Below are positions 40,112 to 51,443 of a stretch of 64,000 nucleotides of DNA, one piece after another. The position numbers were made by a program, and so were the translations under genes. The stretch covers positions 248,001-312,000 of the forward strand of contig OY723284.1 in NCBI GenBank assembly GCA_963210315.1. The letters are read 5' to 3'. The notes beneath the pieces were generated by a model. The model worked only from the letters and a program-made list of their open reading frames with translations, had not been told where the DNA came from and searched no databases. Every line of letters starts with the position of its first letter. Position 1 is the first letter of the stretch. Origin of the DNA: Rhynchopus euleeides. Taxonomy: Eukaryota; Euglenozoa; Diplonemea; Diplonemida; Diplonemidae.

Positions 40112-42088
40112 CACGGTGGACTCCCGCCCGGTCAGACACCCACTTTGCAGTTTGGAAAATTAGCGGGTGTCCTGGCACCCGCTAGTGGGTGTCTCGGCAC
40201 CCACTAGTGGGTGTCTAAGCGGGTGTCAGACACCCACTAGTGGGTGCCAGACACCCGCTAGTGGGTGTCTGGCACCCGCTAGTGGGTGTCAGACACCCGC
40301 TACGCTACTATACTATATTCTCGAGGTAAAAATCTGGCTGGATCAGGGGCATATCCTGGGATCCTGGCCGGGGTATCCCGGTATTAGAGAGAAGAGGGGG
40401 GGGGGATGATGAGGAGGCCCCAGACCCCAGCCCCTGCCACTTGTCATTTGCGTGTTGCCTTTGCGTGTGCGCCTGTGCCTCCCTGTTCTGTATTTTTTTA
40501 CCCTCACGGGTATCACGATACAGAGCAGTCCCCCCCCTCCTCCCCCCAAAAATCGTTCGCATCATCTTGGCGCCCATTCCTTCCACTTTCTGTGGATGTG
40601 TTTGGTATTTCCGAACGGAATTTTCCAGCGTCAAGACTGATACCTCGCCGTTTTCGAGTCAGTCACTTCCACCGCCGCTGCGATTTGCGTACCGGTAGTT
40701 GTGCAGAAATGCTAACATTTAATTTGCTCTGTGGAACCTGGACTGCACCTTCTGGGATGTGAGTCTGTAGATAGTTGGACAGTTGCGGTACCCATCTGTT
40801 AGAAAGCTGAAAGGAACCTTGTCGGGCGATCAAGGACGACTGAGGGTTCAGTTTGAGTTTAATGTGGTCCAAGGGTACAACAGACATCACTGCTTTGCAG
40901 ATCCCTCTTGCTTGTCCCTCTGGTAACTTCCAACGGCTCAAACTCCTCGACTTCCTTGGGTGGGCATTTGCCATACCTGACGTAAAACAGTGATGCTTCG
41001 TGCTAGTGGTGAACCTGACGTTAGTAAAGGAAGGGTGCTGCGGCTGTCCACGAGGGGCTCTGATGCCTCCTCACGGTGCCTGGTTGGTCGGTTCAGGATG
41101 AAACAGAGCAAATTTAGTGTTAGGGGGATGCCTCTGGTCAAGGCCTTTTCACAAAAATTGACCCACGGCGCCGAGTTGGGCCGTTGGTTCCTGGTTGTAG
41201 CTCGGTCTACGCCAGGTTCCACACCCCGTCATCGCAAAACGTACGCATACACAGAGGCAAACACAACAGCCTCTCTGGTACGGGAGCATGGCGGGAGGAA
41301 ATTTTGCCTTTTGGTCAAATAGGCACCCTTTTGGAAACAATTGACCCGCAGGGTGGCTGAGTCTTATCAGACAGGCCGACCTATATGTTGATCAGTGGAA
41401 CCACACAACCTGTTCAACCTGCCCCCGGGGTGGAAGTCCACCCCTGCCGTAGCGTAAGATAAGCCTACGTCGACCCTCGTCGTCCCCTTCGTCGTCCTAG
41501 GACTGTGGAGTTCAGCAATCAAGGATGCGGAACTGCTGTGAGCTGCACACTCTCTTGACACACCTGCACGTATCTGCGTTACACTCGTGGTAACCCCGAA
41601 CTCTGTATTTATACAGGAGACTTCCATCTGGGACAGTTTCTGTTCCAGATGAGCTTTGGCAGTGGTAGCCATCTTTGCTATGGAGCCATCGTCATTGCTA
41701 TCGTCGTCACTCGGACCCATGAGCAGTGGATACAATTGGTGTGGAAGGAGAGGGTGCAGTTCTGGATCAGCAGGTCTGAATCTGAAATTGACTGAACCCC
41801 ACAGGTCTGAGATGACTCCAGTCGAAATCAGCAGGTCCCAGGTTGACCTGACATGATTTCCACCCAGAATTACAGGGAATCCCCAGTAATTTGGTGGTGA
41901 AAAGAGGGTGCCAGACACCCGCTTTGGTGGTAAAAAGAGGGTGCTAGACACCCTCTTTTCTTGGTGGGTGTCTGGCACCCACTAGTGGGTGCCAGACACC
42001 CGCCCAGAGGGTGCCAGACACCCACTAATTCCGCCAAACTATTCACCCTCTTTCAGACACCCACTTTGGCCTGTGGGAGTCCACCGTG
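40112..42088. mobile_element. inverted-repeat element V with iterated GGGTGTC palindromes
   Basis: The tips are CACGGTGGACTCCC (40112-40125) and its inverse (42075-42088), followed by looser inverted similarity. Near each end lies an array of a self-complementary unit of the form CTAGTGGGTGTCTGGCACCC: 40161-40303 on the left, 41901-42029 on the right. The 1.6-kb centre holds no convincing gene. No clear target duplication is seen. The tip resembles that of the palindrome at 442 (CACGGTGGGATC). Confidence 0.6.
40161..40303. repeat. array of GGGTGTC/GACACCC palindromic units
   Basis: About eight alternating GGGTGTC and GACACCC or GGCACCC heptamers are joined by CTAG or short spacers. A related array sits at 41901-42029. 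Confidence 0.9.
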
Positions 42089-42913
42089 TGTGGGGGTGGG
42101 GGGGGGGGGGGGGTAGGCCCCCAGATGTCCATACAAAAAACTGTAATTTTTTTGGAATATTCAGGTCCGGCGGTCAACAGTGCAAAACCACCCCCAAACC
42201 CACCCCAGATATGAATTTCCGGAGGTTTTTACCCACTTTTGGGCCCACCAACCCTCATCTTTGGTCATTTTTCGGCTTTTTTCAGCCATTCTGGGGCGAA
42301 TCCCGTTGCAGGGTCAATTTTGGGTAAAAATGTGCATTTTAACGCACTTCTACTGGTCCTAGAGGCCCGGGATGGTATACAATGTACCCCAGGGATGCCT
42401 CAGGTACTTTTCACCCGAAAACCACCCGAAATGGGGTCTAGTTGCCCCAATTCTGACATTTTTTCATAAAAAATGGGGGATTCGCCCATGTGGGGTAACA
42501 GTCCCAATTTTATGAAAAAATGTCAGAATTGGGGCAACTGGGGGTCTTCGCTCCGGGTCAATTTGGGTCAACTTGGGTCAATTTGGGTCACCCTGGGGTT
42601 TTTCACCTTAGGAAAATGGGGGGCTTCGCTCCGGGTCAATCTGGGTCAGCTTGGGTCAGTGACCCGGAGCGAAGCCCCCCCCCTTAGGTGACCAAAAATA
42701 GGTGAAAATTTTTGCCTATTTTCCCTTGTGTCAAACTTGGAGTCTGACCCAAAAATCGGAATCTGTGACCCATGGTTTATATGGGCAAACCTGAAAATTT
42801 CCGACTTTTTCCTCAATTTTTCCCACTTCCTGGCCATACCTTTCCCGACCCAAAATCAAACAAATGCAGCGGAAAATGGCCAAAAATAGGCCAAAAAACC
42901 CCAAATTTTTTTC

Positions 42914-42966
42914 CGGGGGGCTTCGCCCCCCGGACCCCCCTTGCGTGGGGGGCTTCGCCCCCCACG
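42914..42966. repeat. two G/C hairpins with TTC loop
   Basis: GGGGGGCTTCGCCCCCC occurs twice within 53 bp; each can form a 7-bp all-G/C stem. Similar units with other loops occur at 56827 and 56949. Confidence 0.85.
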
Positions 42967-44574
42967 CCACACGCACCTCCCGGCCGGTGGCCGGTTCGGT
43001 CGTCGTCGGCTGCGCTCAAAGGGCGTGCGGTAGCCGACGCCCTTTTGTGCTCGCCTCCTCCTCCCACACTTCAGTATGTCGTTTCATGTGAGTCCGTGTT
43101 CCTGCTTTGTTCTTCTGTCGACTGGGACGGGCCAGTCCTCGTGGGTTGCCGGCCGGTGTGTCCTCCCCCGGGACCCCCTCCTCCTCCCGCCACTTGCATC
43201 TGGTTCAACTTCAGTGAGAGCTGAGCGGGAGCCATACTTGCTCTCTTGGACCATTTGTCCGCAGTCCTGCATCATGAAGAGTTAGGTAATGCCCAGTCGC
43301 AGCCATCCCCCGACCCAGGTGTTCTGCCGTGGGCCAGGTCACCATCTGTAGGTCACCCCGTCACACACCAGTGGGCAGGCCCTGTCAACGATATCGATGT
43401 GACTGCTCTTGCCGCAGGGCAACGGATGTGGGCCTGCATTGCATCCTGTTGCCGCTCAGTTCTGTTCCCACCGGAGCTTGTTGTTGCGCCGCAGGTCGAA
43501 CAGCCTTTCGTGTGGTCGGCGCTGATCTTGTATAGAACGTAGGCAGTAGGCTGCTGTGGGTGACCTGCAGGTTACCCGTCCCTTTCGTGCAGGCAGCGCG
43601 AGAGGTGCGATGTTTATGTGTGGGAGCACGGCAGCTGCCCCACACTCCATTCTGCTCTCTTGTCTGCTGTTTATGTTGAACAAGGTCTGGCTGCCAGTGA
43701 TCTCGCTGGGGGTCGGGCAAACCAAAAAAGAAGTCGGGCACAGGGTGGCCGAGCTCGCGAGAAAAAAAGTGCAGCCCAACCCCGCCCCGACTTCCCGTGG
43801 TATGATGCAAACAGGATCGAATGCACGGCCACAGAACATTTTCACCCAATTCGAGAGGCACCGGATGTTGCTGCCTTTGGTCGTCCTGCTCGATCAAAAA
43901 TCAGGAATCCAGCCCCCCAGCCGCCGCCACGGTAGTGAACATCCTGAAAGTCTTCGAAGGCTAGTCCCCACACCGGTTGGTGCTGTTGCACATTCCAGGC
44001 GGGGATGGTCCTTCGCTTGGGGCATGATGAGGTGCGCTTCGATGAACACCATCAAGCCCCCAGCATGCCGTTGGGTTTTCATACGCTGCGGCGCATGAAA
44101 ACTCGGCCACAAGGCCGAACCCAAAGCCCCAAAATCTGACCCGGGAGGTAGGGCCGAGGGTAGGGCCATGCCACCCCTGGCGGCCCACCCTCCCAAACAA
44201 TTACAGAAAAAGGGAGGTGGGGCCGCGGCCCCCTGCCAGCCCTGGCACGGGATCACTGCTGGCGGGTAGTTCAGGCTCGTGGCCCTCCTCGTTCCGATAG
44301 CCCCTCGGACATCCAAATGATTCACGTGCAGCAGCCCATGCGCAGAGAACGGTGTGCCGTCTTGTACAGCAACTGTTGGACAACTGTTGAAATCGTTTTT
44401 CACCAAAAAAAATCACTCTGCGGGCCAAGTCGAAGATTTTTCTGGGGACTTTTGGTGTCCCCAATTTTTCAATTTTCGAAAAATAAGCTCACTTTGCTAA
44501 ACTGGACCCAACTCCCCACACTCTTTTTTTCCGACTTTTTCACGGGTTTTTTCCGGTTTTTTTTGGCGGATGGA

Positions 44575-45260
44575 GCGAAGACCCCCACTAGATCCCATTT
44601 CGGGTGGTTTTCAGGTGAAAAACGTACCCGAGGCATCCCTGGGGTACATTGTATACCATCCAGGGCCTCTAGGACCAGTAGAAGCACGTGAAAATGCGTA
44701 TTTTTACCCAAAAAAGGGCCCTGCAACATCGTTGCAGGTTCCCTTTTTTTGGGTAAAAATACACATTTTCACGTGCTTCTACTGGTCCTAGAGGCCCTGG
44801 ATGGTATACAATGTACCCCAGGGATGTCTAGGGTACGTTTTTCACCCAAAAAACACCCAAAATGGGGTCTAGTTGCCCTACTTTCGACATTTTTTCATAA
44901 AAATTGGGGCTGTTACCCCCACACGGGCGAATCCCCCATTCTCACAGTTTTTTCAAAATATCGGACCGATTTTGGGCAATTCGGTGGAGAAAACCTGTTC
45001 CAACAGGCCCACACACCCCATTTTAGGGCATACCCAGTGGTTTCTGGGTGGTTATAGGGTTGCAGGGTGCCTCCAACGTGGTTGCAGGGTGCTTGCAGGG
45101 TGGTTGCAGGGCCCTTTTTTTGGGTAAAAATACGCATTTTAAGGTGCTTCTACTGGTCCTAGAGGCCCTGGATGGTATACAATGTGCCCCAGGGATGTCT
45201 AGGGTACGTTTTTCACCCGAAAAACACCCGAAATGGGGTCTAGCCCCGATTTTGTCATTT
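44575..45260. repeat. 150-bp repeat copies inside element L
   Basis: Three copies (one inverted, two direct) share TTCTACTGGTCCTAGAGGCC and ATGGTATACAATGTACCCC; a fourth is at about 42330-42450. The inverted and direct copies at 44580-44900 meet head to head around the GCAACatcGTTGC centre at about 44726, forming a hairpin-capable palindrome. Confidence 0.85.
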
Positions 45261-45474
45261 TTTCATGAAAATCGGGATTTTGCCCAAAATGGCCAAACCC
45301 CCCTTTTTTTTACCGTTTTTTCAAAAATTCGGACCGAAAATGGGCGACTAAGTGTGAAAAACCGGTTTCATTGGGTCCCCAGACATATTTTTGAGGCGGG
45401 TACACCCATCTTAGGTGCCAATAACCCTTGTTTGGGGTCGGAAAAATTTTTATTACAAAATTTTCCCATACATC

Positions 45475-48417
45475 CACCACGGACTAGTCGGGCAGTGACG
45501 GGTGGGGTCGACTAGTCGGGACGACGGGTGAAAACTCGACAGGCGGCACCCGTCGACTCGACGGGTGGACCCGTCGAGTCGACGGGTGGCACCCGTCGAC
45601 TCGACGGGTGAACCTGCTGAAACGACGGGTGTTCCAGCCATTTCCTGTTGATATGGGCCAATTTCCATTGAAAACTAGGGGAGTACCTTGCATGGCATCA
45701 GGTTATTTTTCACGCCGAGCTATCTTCCCTGCACAGACCCACCCCCCATTACTTTCCATTTACAATTCCTAGTTGGTGATGGGGCCTCAAGTGCATGTGC
45801 GACGGCTGTTCTCGTGGATTTTCATTGTTCGAGGGATCTTGACTGTGTCAGTTTGACAGAGCAACCTACTTCATGAAGGTGATCACTTTTCTGCCAGGCA
45901 AATTTTCGCCCCAGCCCCCAACCCTTGCACAACCCACAAGGCAGTCTCCAAGATACCGTACCCTCATCACCACCCAGGCCAAGATACCCCAAGATACCAT
46001 CATCACCACCCAGGCCACCCAGACGAGCCACACCAATCAATGCCAGCGGCAAAGCGTACTGCAGCGCAGGCCCTCGCCAGCGCTGTGGACATGACGGTGT
46101 TTGTACGTGCTTGGATCAACACGTATGTTGTCGAGCGTGATGCTGATGGGTTGAGCCACATGGCCCTGAAGCAGCTTCTCGGCAAGCTGGCGGATACTAC
46201 CATCAAGTCGACTGATCCCATCATCAGTCTTGCCCTGTACAAAAAGTATGAGAAGCTGGGGGGTGGGGTGATCAGCAAGTCGACCGCGAAGGATGGTCGC
46301 ACGATGTACGCTGCCCGTGTCAATAGCGGGTCAGACATCGAGTTTGTCGGGTTGGGCCTCCGGAAGAGCAACGGGAAGGACCACCCGACAGGGCTCAAGG
46401 AGATGGCCGACGCCTGCCCCGCGGCACTGCAGCTATGGTGAAGCTGTACGAGGCGGAGAAGAAACAGGCACAGAAGACCCAGCAGAGCAGGCTGGCCGTA
46501 GGCATTTTCGACGGTGCCTTCGCAACACGGTTGGTGACAGTTGCCGATTAGCAGAAGGATGAGTACAGAACGTGGTTCACGTTCAACTTCCTGAAGCAAA
46601 TCGCAAGAGTGCAGAGAGGGGTTTTCGAAAAGGCGAACGTGATGTTTCGGCTCGCCTGCTTAGGGTAGCAGGGGACCATCTTGAGCTGTGGTCGGCATTT
46701 AGTAAGATGGGGTCATCTTCGCACAGGAGCGCGTTTTGTACCACACCACGAAATGACTGGTTGAAACAGCTCCACGCCTGCCACAGGGCTAGCATCCAGG
46801 AACTTCATGAAGCTGGGTTTGAGAGCCTGTACGCAGGGGTGTTCACCTCCACAGCGTACACGATCACACCCCCTGCACGACATAAACGGGTTCATCGCAA
46901 TACTCGCAGAGATCTTGCCTGATGGACCTGCCGTGCAGAAGGCTGTCCTTGGCAGCTCAACGTGTTCCAACATGACGGGAAACCAGGTCAGAGATGTTCT
47001 GAGTCGCTTACTCACCATTGCCAAGACGAGGGGGGTGCAGCATCTACTCTGTATTGCAATGGAAATGCTTGTGCATTTCCGCTACAACGACATCCCCATC
47101 AAGTACCACCAGGAGGGAAAGTGCGCGAAAGGGTTCATATTCTCGCTCATCGCAATGCACATCCTTGTGTTTGTCCTGGAGTGGGTGTCACCTGGGAGAA
47201 CATCCGAGGGGCGTGGTGTTACATATATCCATTCGATGAGCCACTGGTTTGATCCAGAAGATGCACACCCCCTCGCCCTGAGTGACGAGGAACTGGAGAG
47301 GGGGAATGGCGTCTCCAAACGCCATGCCCTGAGGGTGACATCGCAGCAGACCGCCGAACGGGACCTGCTGCTCTTCGAAATGCAGAGGACCAAAGGCAAG
47401 GGGTGCGGCCTGCTGGACCAACCGACCCTCCTGAAGTTCGGCGCGATAAAGCTTTGCTGCCGTGTCACTGCGAGGAACGCTTGTTGGAAGGATGCACGGC
47501 AGCACTGCAGCGGAGACTCGAGTCCCTCGGCCTTGGATCTCACGTCACAAAAAGGGGGCGATGGGGCCAACAATTTCTGGGCGACCCGGAAAACACCACT
47601 CCAAAGGCAACGCTGCTCGCATGCATCTGCAAGTCCAAATCCTGGGGCAACAGCGAGGATGTGCCAGAAGTGCCAGAACCAACGCCATCCGGTACAGTGC
47701 CTGTGCAGCAGCATATCTGCATTGTGTGCTCCAAAGTTGCCCACACGAGAGAAGCACTGTTTGCGCATTATGATGCTGCACATCGGCCACAAAACTACGC
47801 GCCGTGTCAGACCTGCACTGTCACATGCCAGGAGTGCGGCAAACGGACAAAATTGAAGGGACTGAGCCAGCACTACCTCAGTCACCATTCGCGCGTGCTG
47901 ACACAAAATCGTTGCTGTGTTTGTTTCGAGCTCTTTAAAACCACTGTAAAGCGCGACGAGCACATGAGATCCGCGCACCCGTAAGTGAGGGGGGGGGGGG
48001 GGGGGTGTTTGGCAGTTCAGGTACGTAGGTGATTTTGTTTGTCCTCGAGAGCGGAGTGACGTCGTGGGAGGGAGTTGTTTTGAGGCCCCACCCCCAGGCC
48101 CCCTGCCCACCTGGATGGCTCACCCCCCTCCTGGTGGTCCACCGGTGGGCAGCCCCTTCACCAACTAGGAATTGTATGGAAAGTAATGGGGGGTGGGTCT
48201 GTGCAGGGAAGATAGCTCGGCGTGAAAAATAACCTGATGCCATGCAAGGTACTCCCCTAGTTTTCAATGGAAATTGGCCCATATCAACAGGAAATGGCTG
48301 GAACACCCGTCGTTTCAGCAGGTTCACCCGTCGTGCCGACGGGTGCCACCCGTCGTTTCACCCGTCGTCATTTCACCCGTCGTCCCGACTAGTCGTCCGG
48401 GCGACTAGTCCGTGGTG
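45475..48417 (+). mobile_element. inverted-repeat element with zinc-finger gene remnant
   Basis: 2.9 kb. The tips are CACCACGGACTAGTCG and its inverse; long inverted repeats extend to about 45785 and from about 48153. Subterminal arrays of CGACGGGTG (left, about 45530-45630) and CACCCGTCG (right, about 48305-48400) look like clustered binding sites. TC at 45473-45474 and 48418-48419 may be a 2-bp target duplication. The interior holds one damaged plus-strand gene (46040-47984). The structure is that of a once-autonomous DNA transposon of no family I recognise. Confidence 0.7.
46040..47984 (+). pseudogene. decayed protein gene of the zinc-finger element
   Basis: Coding-like segments in changing frames: 46040-46435 (MPAAKRTAAQALASAVDM on), then one frame over to a TAG at about 46549, more coding after it, a shift near 46660 into HLELWSAFSKMG, then 46820-47400 in a third frame (LLCIAMEMLVHFRYNDIP; SMSHWFDPEDAHPLALSD) and finally 47410-47984. 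The last part has C2H2/CCHC-type fingers: CIVCSKVAHTREALFAHYDAAH, CQTCTVTCQECGK and CCVCFELF with H and H at the end. No DDE or HUH motif can be assigned by eye. Short introns could explain some shifts, but two in-frame stops argue for decay. Confidence 0.6.
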
Positions 48418-48452
48418 TCTGGGGGCCTAGGGGGGGGGGGGGGGGGGGGGTA

Positions 48453-49599
48453 GGGGGGGTCAAATGGGGGTGACAAACACGATTTTTCAAAAAACCGGCG
48501 CAGAGGCCCCAAAGCCCCCGTAAACCCTCCAAACCCCCCCAGATCGGTCCGGAAACCCATCGAACCCCACTTTTCCACCATTCCGGGCACCTCAGGTGCC
48601 CGAATTGGGGTACCTAAATTTTGTGCCACCGTTTGGTACCGTACAGTGCCACTGTGTGGGAGGTTGGAAAAGAAAATGCCCCAACACACCACATCTGAGG
48701 GTTGCAATGCATGTTGCTTGCCAACCACGTCATCCGGTGGGTGTCAGGCGCTATGTAGGTGGCATTAGCCAGGTCTTCGATGTGTTCTGGCTTGTATATA
48801 TACCTCCCTGCCTGCGGCACAGGCACTGCCTTTGTCCCCCACACCAGCCACAGAGAGCGTATTGTACTCGGTCCACGGTTGCTGATTCATTGTGATGCGT
48901 TGTATCCTCGAGTGAACGTCACACACTAGTGGCACCACCACCCGCCATCCGAGAGCTGTATTGACTTTGCGCGCTTCCGTTGTATTCACCTCGCCACGCA
49001 TATTGCACCGTTCAGTACCAGTGCTCTTGGGCCAGGCAAAGTAGACCGCAGCAACTACCAATTCTGGCACAATGGGTACCACGACAGCGCACTTCATGTG
49101 TTCCCGGAATGTACAGCTCGTGTTGCAACAGTCGTTGTCAACACATCCCGGTTGTGGAGCACTGCTGCACAGGAATCACACGACCATCTGGACTGTTCCG
49201 TACCTACAGGCAGCCTCCCGGTGCATGGTGGCAGGGAGGTATATATACAAGCCAGAACACATCGAAGACCTGGCTAATGCCACCTACATAGCGCCTGACA
49301 CCCACCGGATGACGTGGTTGGCAAGCAACATGCATTGCAACCCTCAGATGTGGTGTGTTGGGGCATTTTCTTTTCCAACCTCCCACACAGTGGCACTGTA
49401 CGGTACCAAACGGTGGCACAAAATTTAGGTACCCCAATTCGGGCACCTGAGGTGCCCGGAATGGTGGAAAAGTGGGGTTCGATGGGTTTCCGGACCGATC
49501 TGGGGGGGTTTGGAGGGTTTACGGGGGCTTTGGGGCCTCTGCGCCGGTTTTTTGAAAAATCGTGTTTGTCCACGTAAAAGGGTGGCATTTGACCCCCCC
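48453..49599. mobile_element. TA-flanked inverted-repeat element W, copy 2
   Basis: Arms 48453-48812 and 49230-49599, centre 48813-49229; TA at 48451-48452 and 49600-49601; G-runs outside on both sides. It is close to identical with copy 1 (20576-21671), differing by scattered substitutions and by an intact left tip. The arms encode the same RYIYKPE to GTKRWHKI peptide, each ending in a stop near the tip-proximal side. The two copies are recent relatives. Confidence 0.78.
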
Positions 49600-49601
49600 T
49601 A

Positions 49602-51443
49602 GGGGGGGGGGGGTGGGGGCGGGGGCGGGGCAGACAGAGACATCACTGCGACATTCCCTCTGGAAGCACCACACCGCCCGCCGCACCGGCCGTCTCTTAT
49701 TGTCCCCCCGCCCGCCTTCACCTCACCACCCTATGCAGCTGCGAGTTATTCCTCCCCCCGCCTGTTCCAACCTTTTTAGCAGGAAGCTGCGGGAGGAAGA
49801 AATCAGACACACAACAACATGTCGTTATCTGCACCGCCGGGAACACCCACACCCACACCCACACCCACACACGCTACATCCCCCGATACTCAGGGGCTGT
49901 CTGGTGTGCGCTGCAAATACATGTCGTTTGCAAATCGATACACACAGGACACGGCCATCTAAAAAAAACGTGAGAAGATAAAGTGAGGAAAGCGGTGCAA
50001 CAAAAATCCCCCCCTCCACAGGTGCAGAGGACGGGGGTCAACAGGCAGAAAACGGCGGTGGTGGTAAGGGGGAAATATCAAGAAGAAGAAGAAGAAGGAG
50101 GAGGAAGAAGAGGGGGGGGGGCGATTAGACGTTTGCATATTTTTTTTGCTGATGCTTGCCCGTGTGTGGATTTGGGTGCTGTGTATTGTGTGGTCTGCTT
50201 ACACAAACACCGCAGCACACCACACCTCTCCCTAACAGGCATCGCGGTGGTGGCAACCAGAAAGGGGCCTGGGGGGGGGGGGGGGTTTGCCTGGGAGGCA
50301 GGGGCGCAAGGCTGTGAGAGAGACCCGCGTTGCGGGGAGGGGAAAGGGAGGGGGATACAGGCGTGCAGCAACACGAGCACCACACGCCACACCCACCCCC
50401 CCCCCCTTTCCCCACCCCGCATCGGCGCGATGAAATAAGCCTGCAATAAGTAGTGCCCCCCTCCCCCCTCCCCCCCCGCAAAAACCCCCACCCTTTGCCA
50501 GGGCTGAGGTGCACAAGGCGTGGGAGATGGGATCAGAATCTCCGTTGCCACACGGCACGGCACACAGCACACTCCCGTGTGGAGCAGCAGGGAGTTGGGG
50601 GAAGGGGTGGGGGGGGCGTGTTTTTTATCCACGCACAGGGCACCCCTGTTATGGCAAAAAATGTCGGGAAACTGGCCGTGTGAAATGGAAAGGGGGGGGG
50701 GGGGTGTGGGGGTGGGGGGAAGAAGAAGGGGGGGAGGGGGAGAAAGGAGGATGAAGGAAGGGGGATCATGCATGCATTCCCTCAGGCCTAAAGAAGGGAG
50801 GAACCCTCTCTGGAACCCCCCCCCCACCTCCACCTCGACCTCGGTGCCGCCTCCATACCCCCCCCCCCCACCTGCCTCTTCCCGATGGTTCGTTTGCTGG
50901 AAAAAAAAAGGAGAAATGTGTTAATTGCTCGAGTCGTTGTCTTCTTCTTAGAAATCGTTATCTTCGGGGGGGGGGGGGGGGGGTTTAAATCACTCAACTG
51001 GTTTCTGTGTGTTGCTGTTGTCGCTGCGATTTTGCCAAAAAAAAAAAACTTGGCATTGGGCACATTAACACACAACACACACGCCTCTCTCCCTCTCTCT
51101 CTCCGCTCTGCTGCAGACTGCAAACGGAAAAAAATACGAATGAAACACTGCATGTTCAAAACGACCCACATCCAATTCGCACAGGCGTGGGCAGTATTCT
51201 AGCCTGGGGGCACGCTGCGCAAACTCTGATTTTCAAAACACAATTTACACACATGCACCCAAGAGGAAGGGCCGGCTGTGGCACGCATCCGGTGGTGACA
51301 CCGCCTTAACGATCTGTCCACCACACAAACCATCTCCCCCCCCCCCCCGAGAATCCTCCCTTTTTGGCCATCCACCACCTCCACCTCCACCACCACCCTC
51401 GCCCAACACCCTACCGCCCCCCCCTGCTGAATCACCAGAGCGA
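49602..51443. other. intergenic, microsatellite-rich
   Basis: No gene is seen. Contents include ACCCAC hexamer repeats (about 49846-49872), an AAG-rich run (about 50080-50112), and many poly-G and poly-C runs. Confidence 0.5.

Larger units (their letters stand above)
42116..48427. mobile_element. large TA-flanked element L, interrupted by the zinc-finger element
   Basis: TA at 42114-42115 is followed by GGCCCCCAGATGTCCATAC. At the right, TCTGGGGGCC precedes TA at 48428-48429. Removing the insertion at 45475-48417 rejoins CATACA-TC with TGGGGGCC, restoring an inverse of the left tip, so L was once about 3.4 kb. The interior has four copies of a 150-bp repeat (near 42330, 44580 inverted, 44760, 45125), GGGTCAA-type short tandem repeats at 42560-42660 and two GGGGGGC-TTC-GCCCCCC hairpins near 42920 and 42955. 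No intact gene is seen. Confidence 0.55.

Noticed and set aside
40161..40303. CRISPR-like array
   Set aside because: Units are palindromes with almost no spacers, in a eukaryotic transposon-like element; there are no cas genes.
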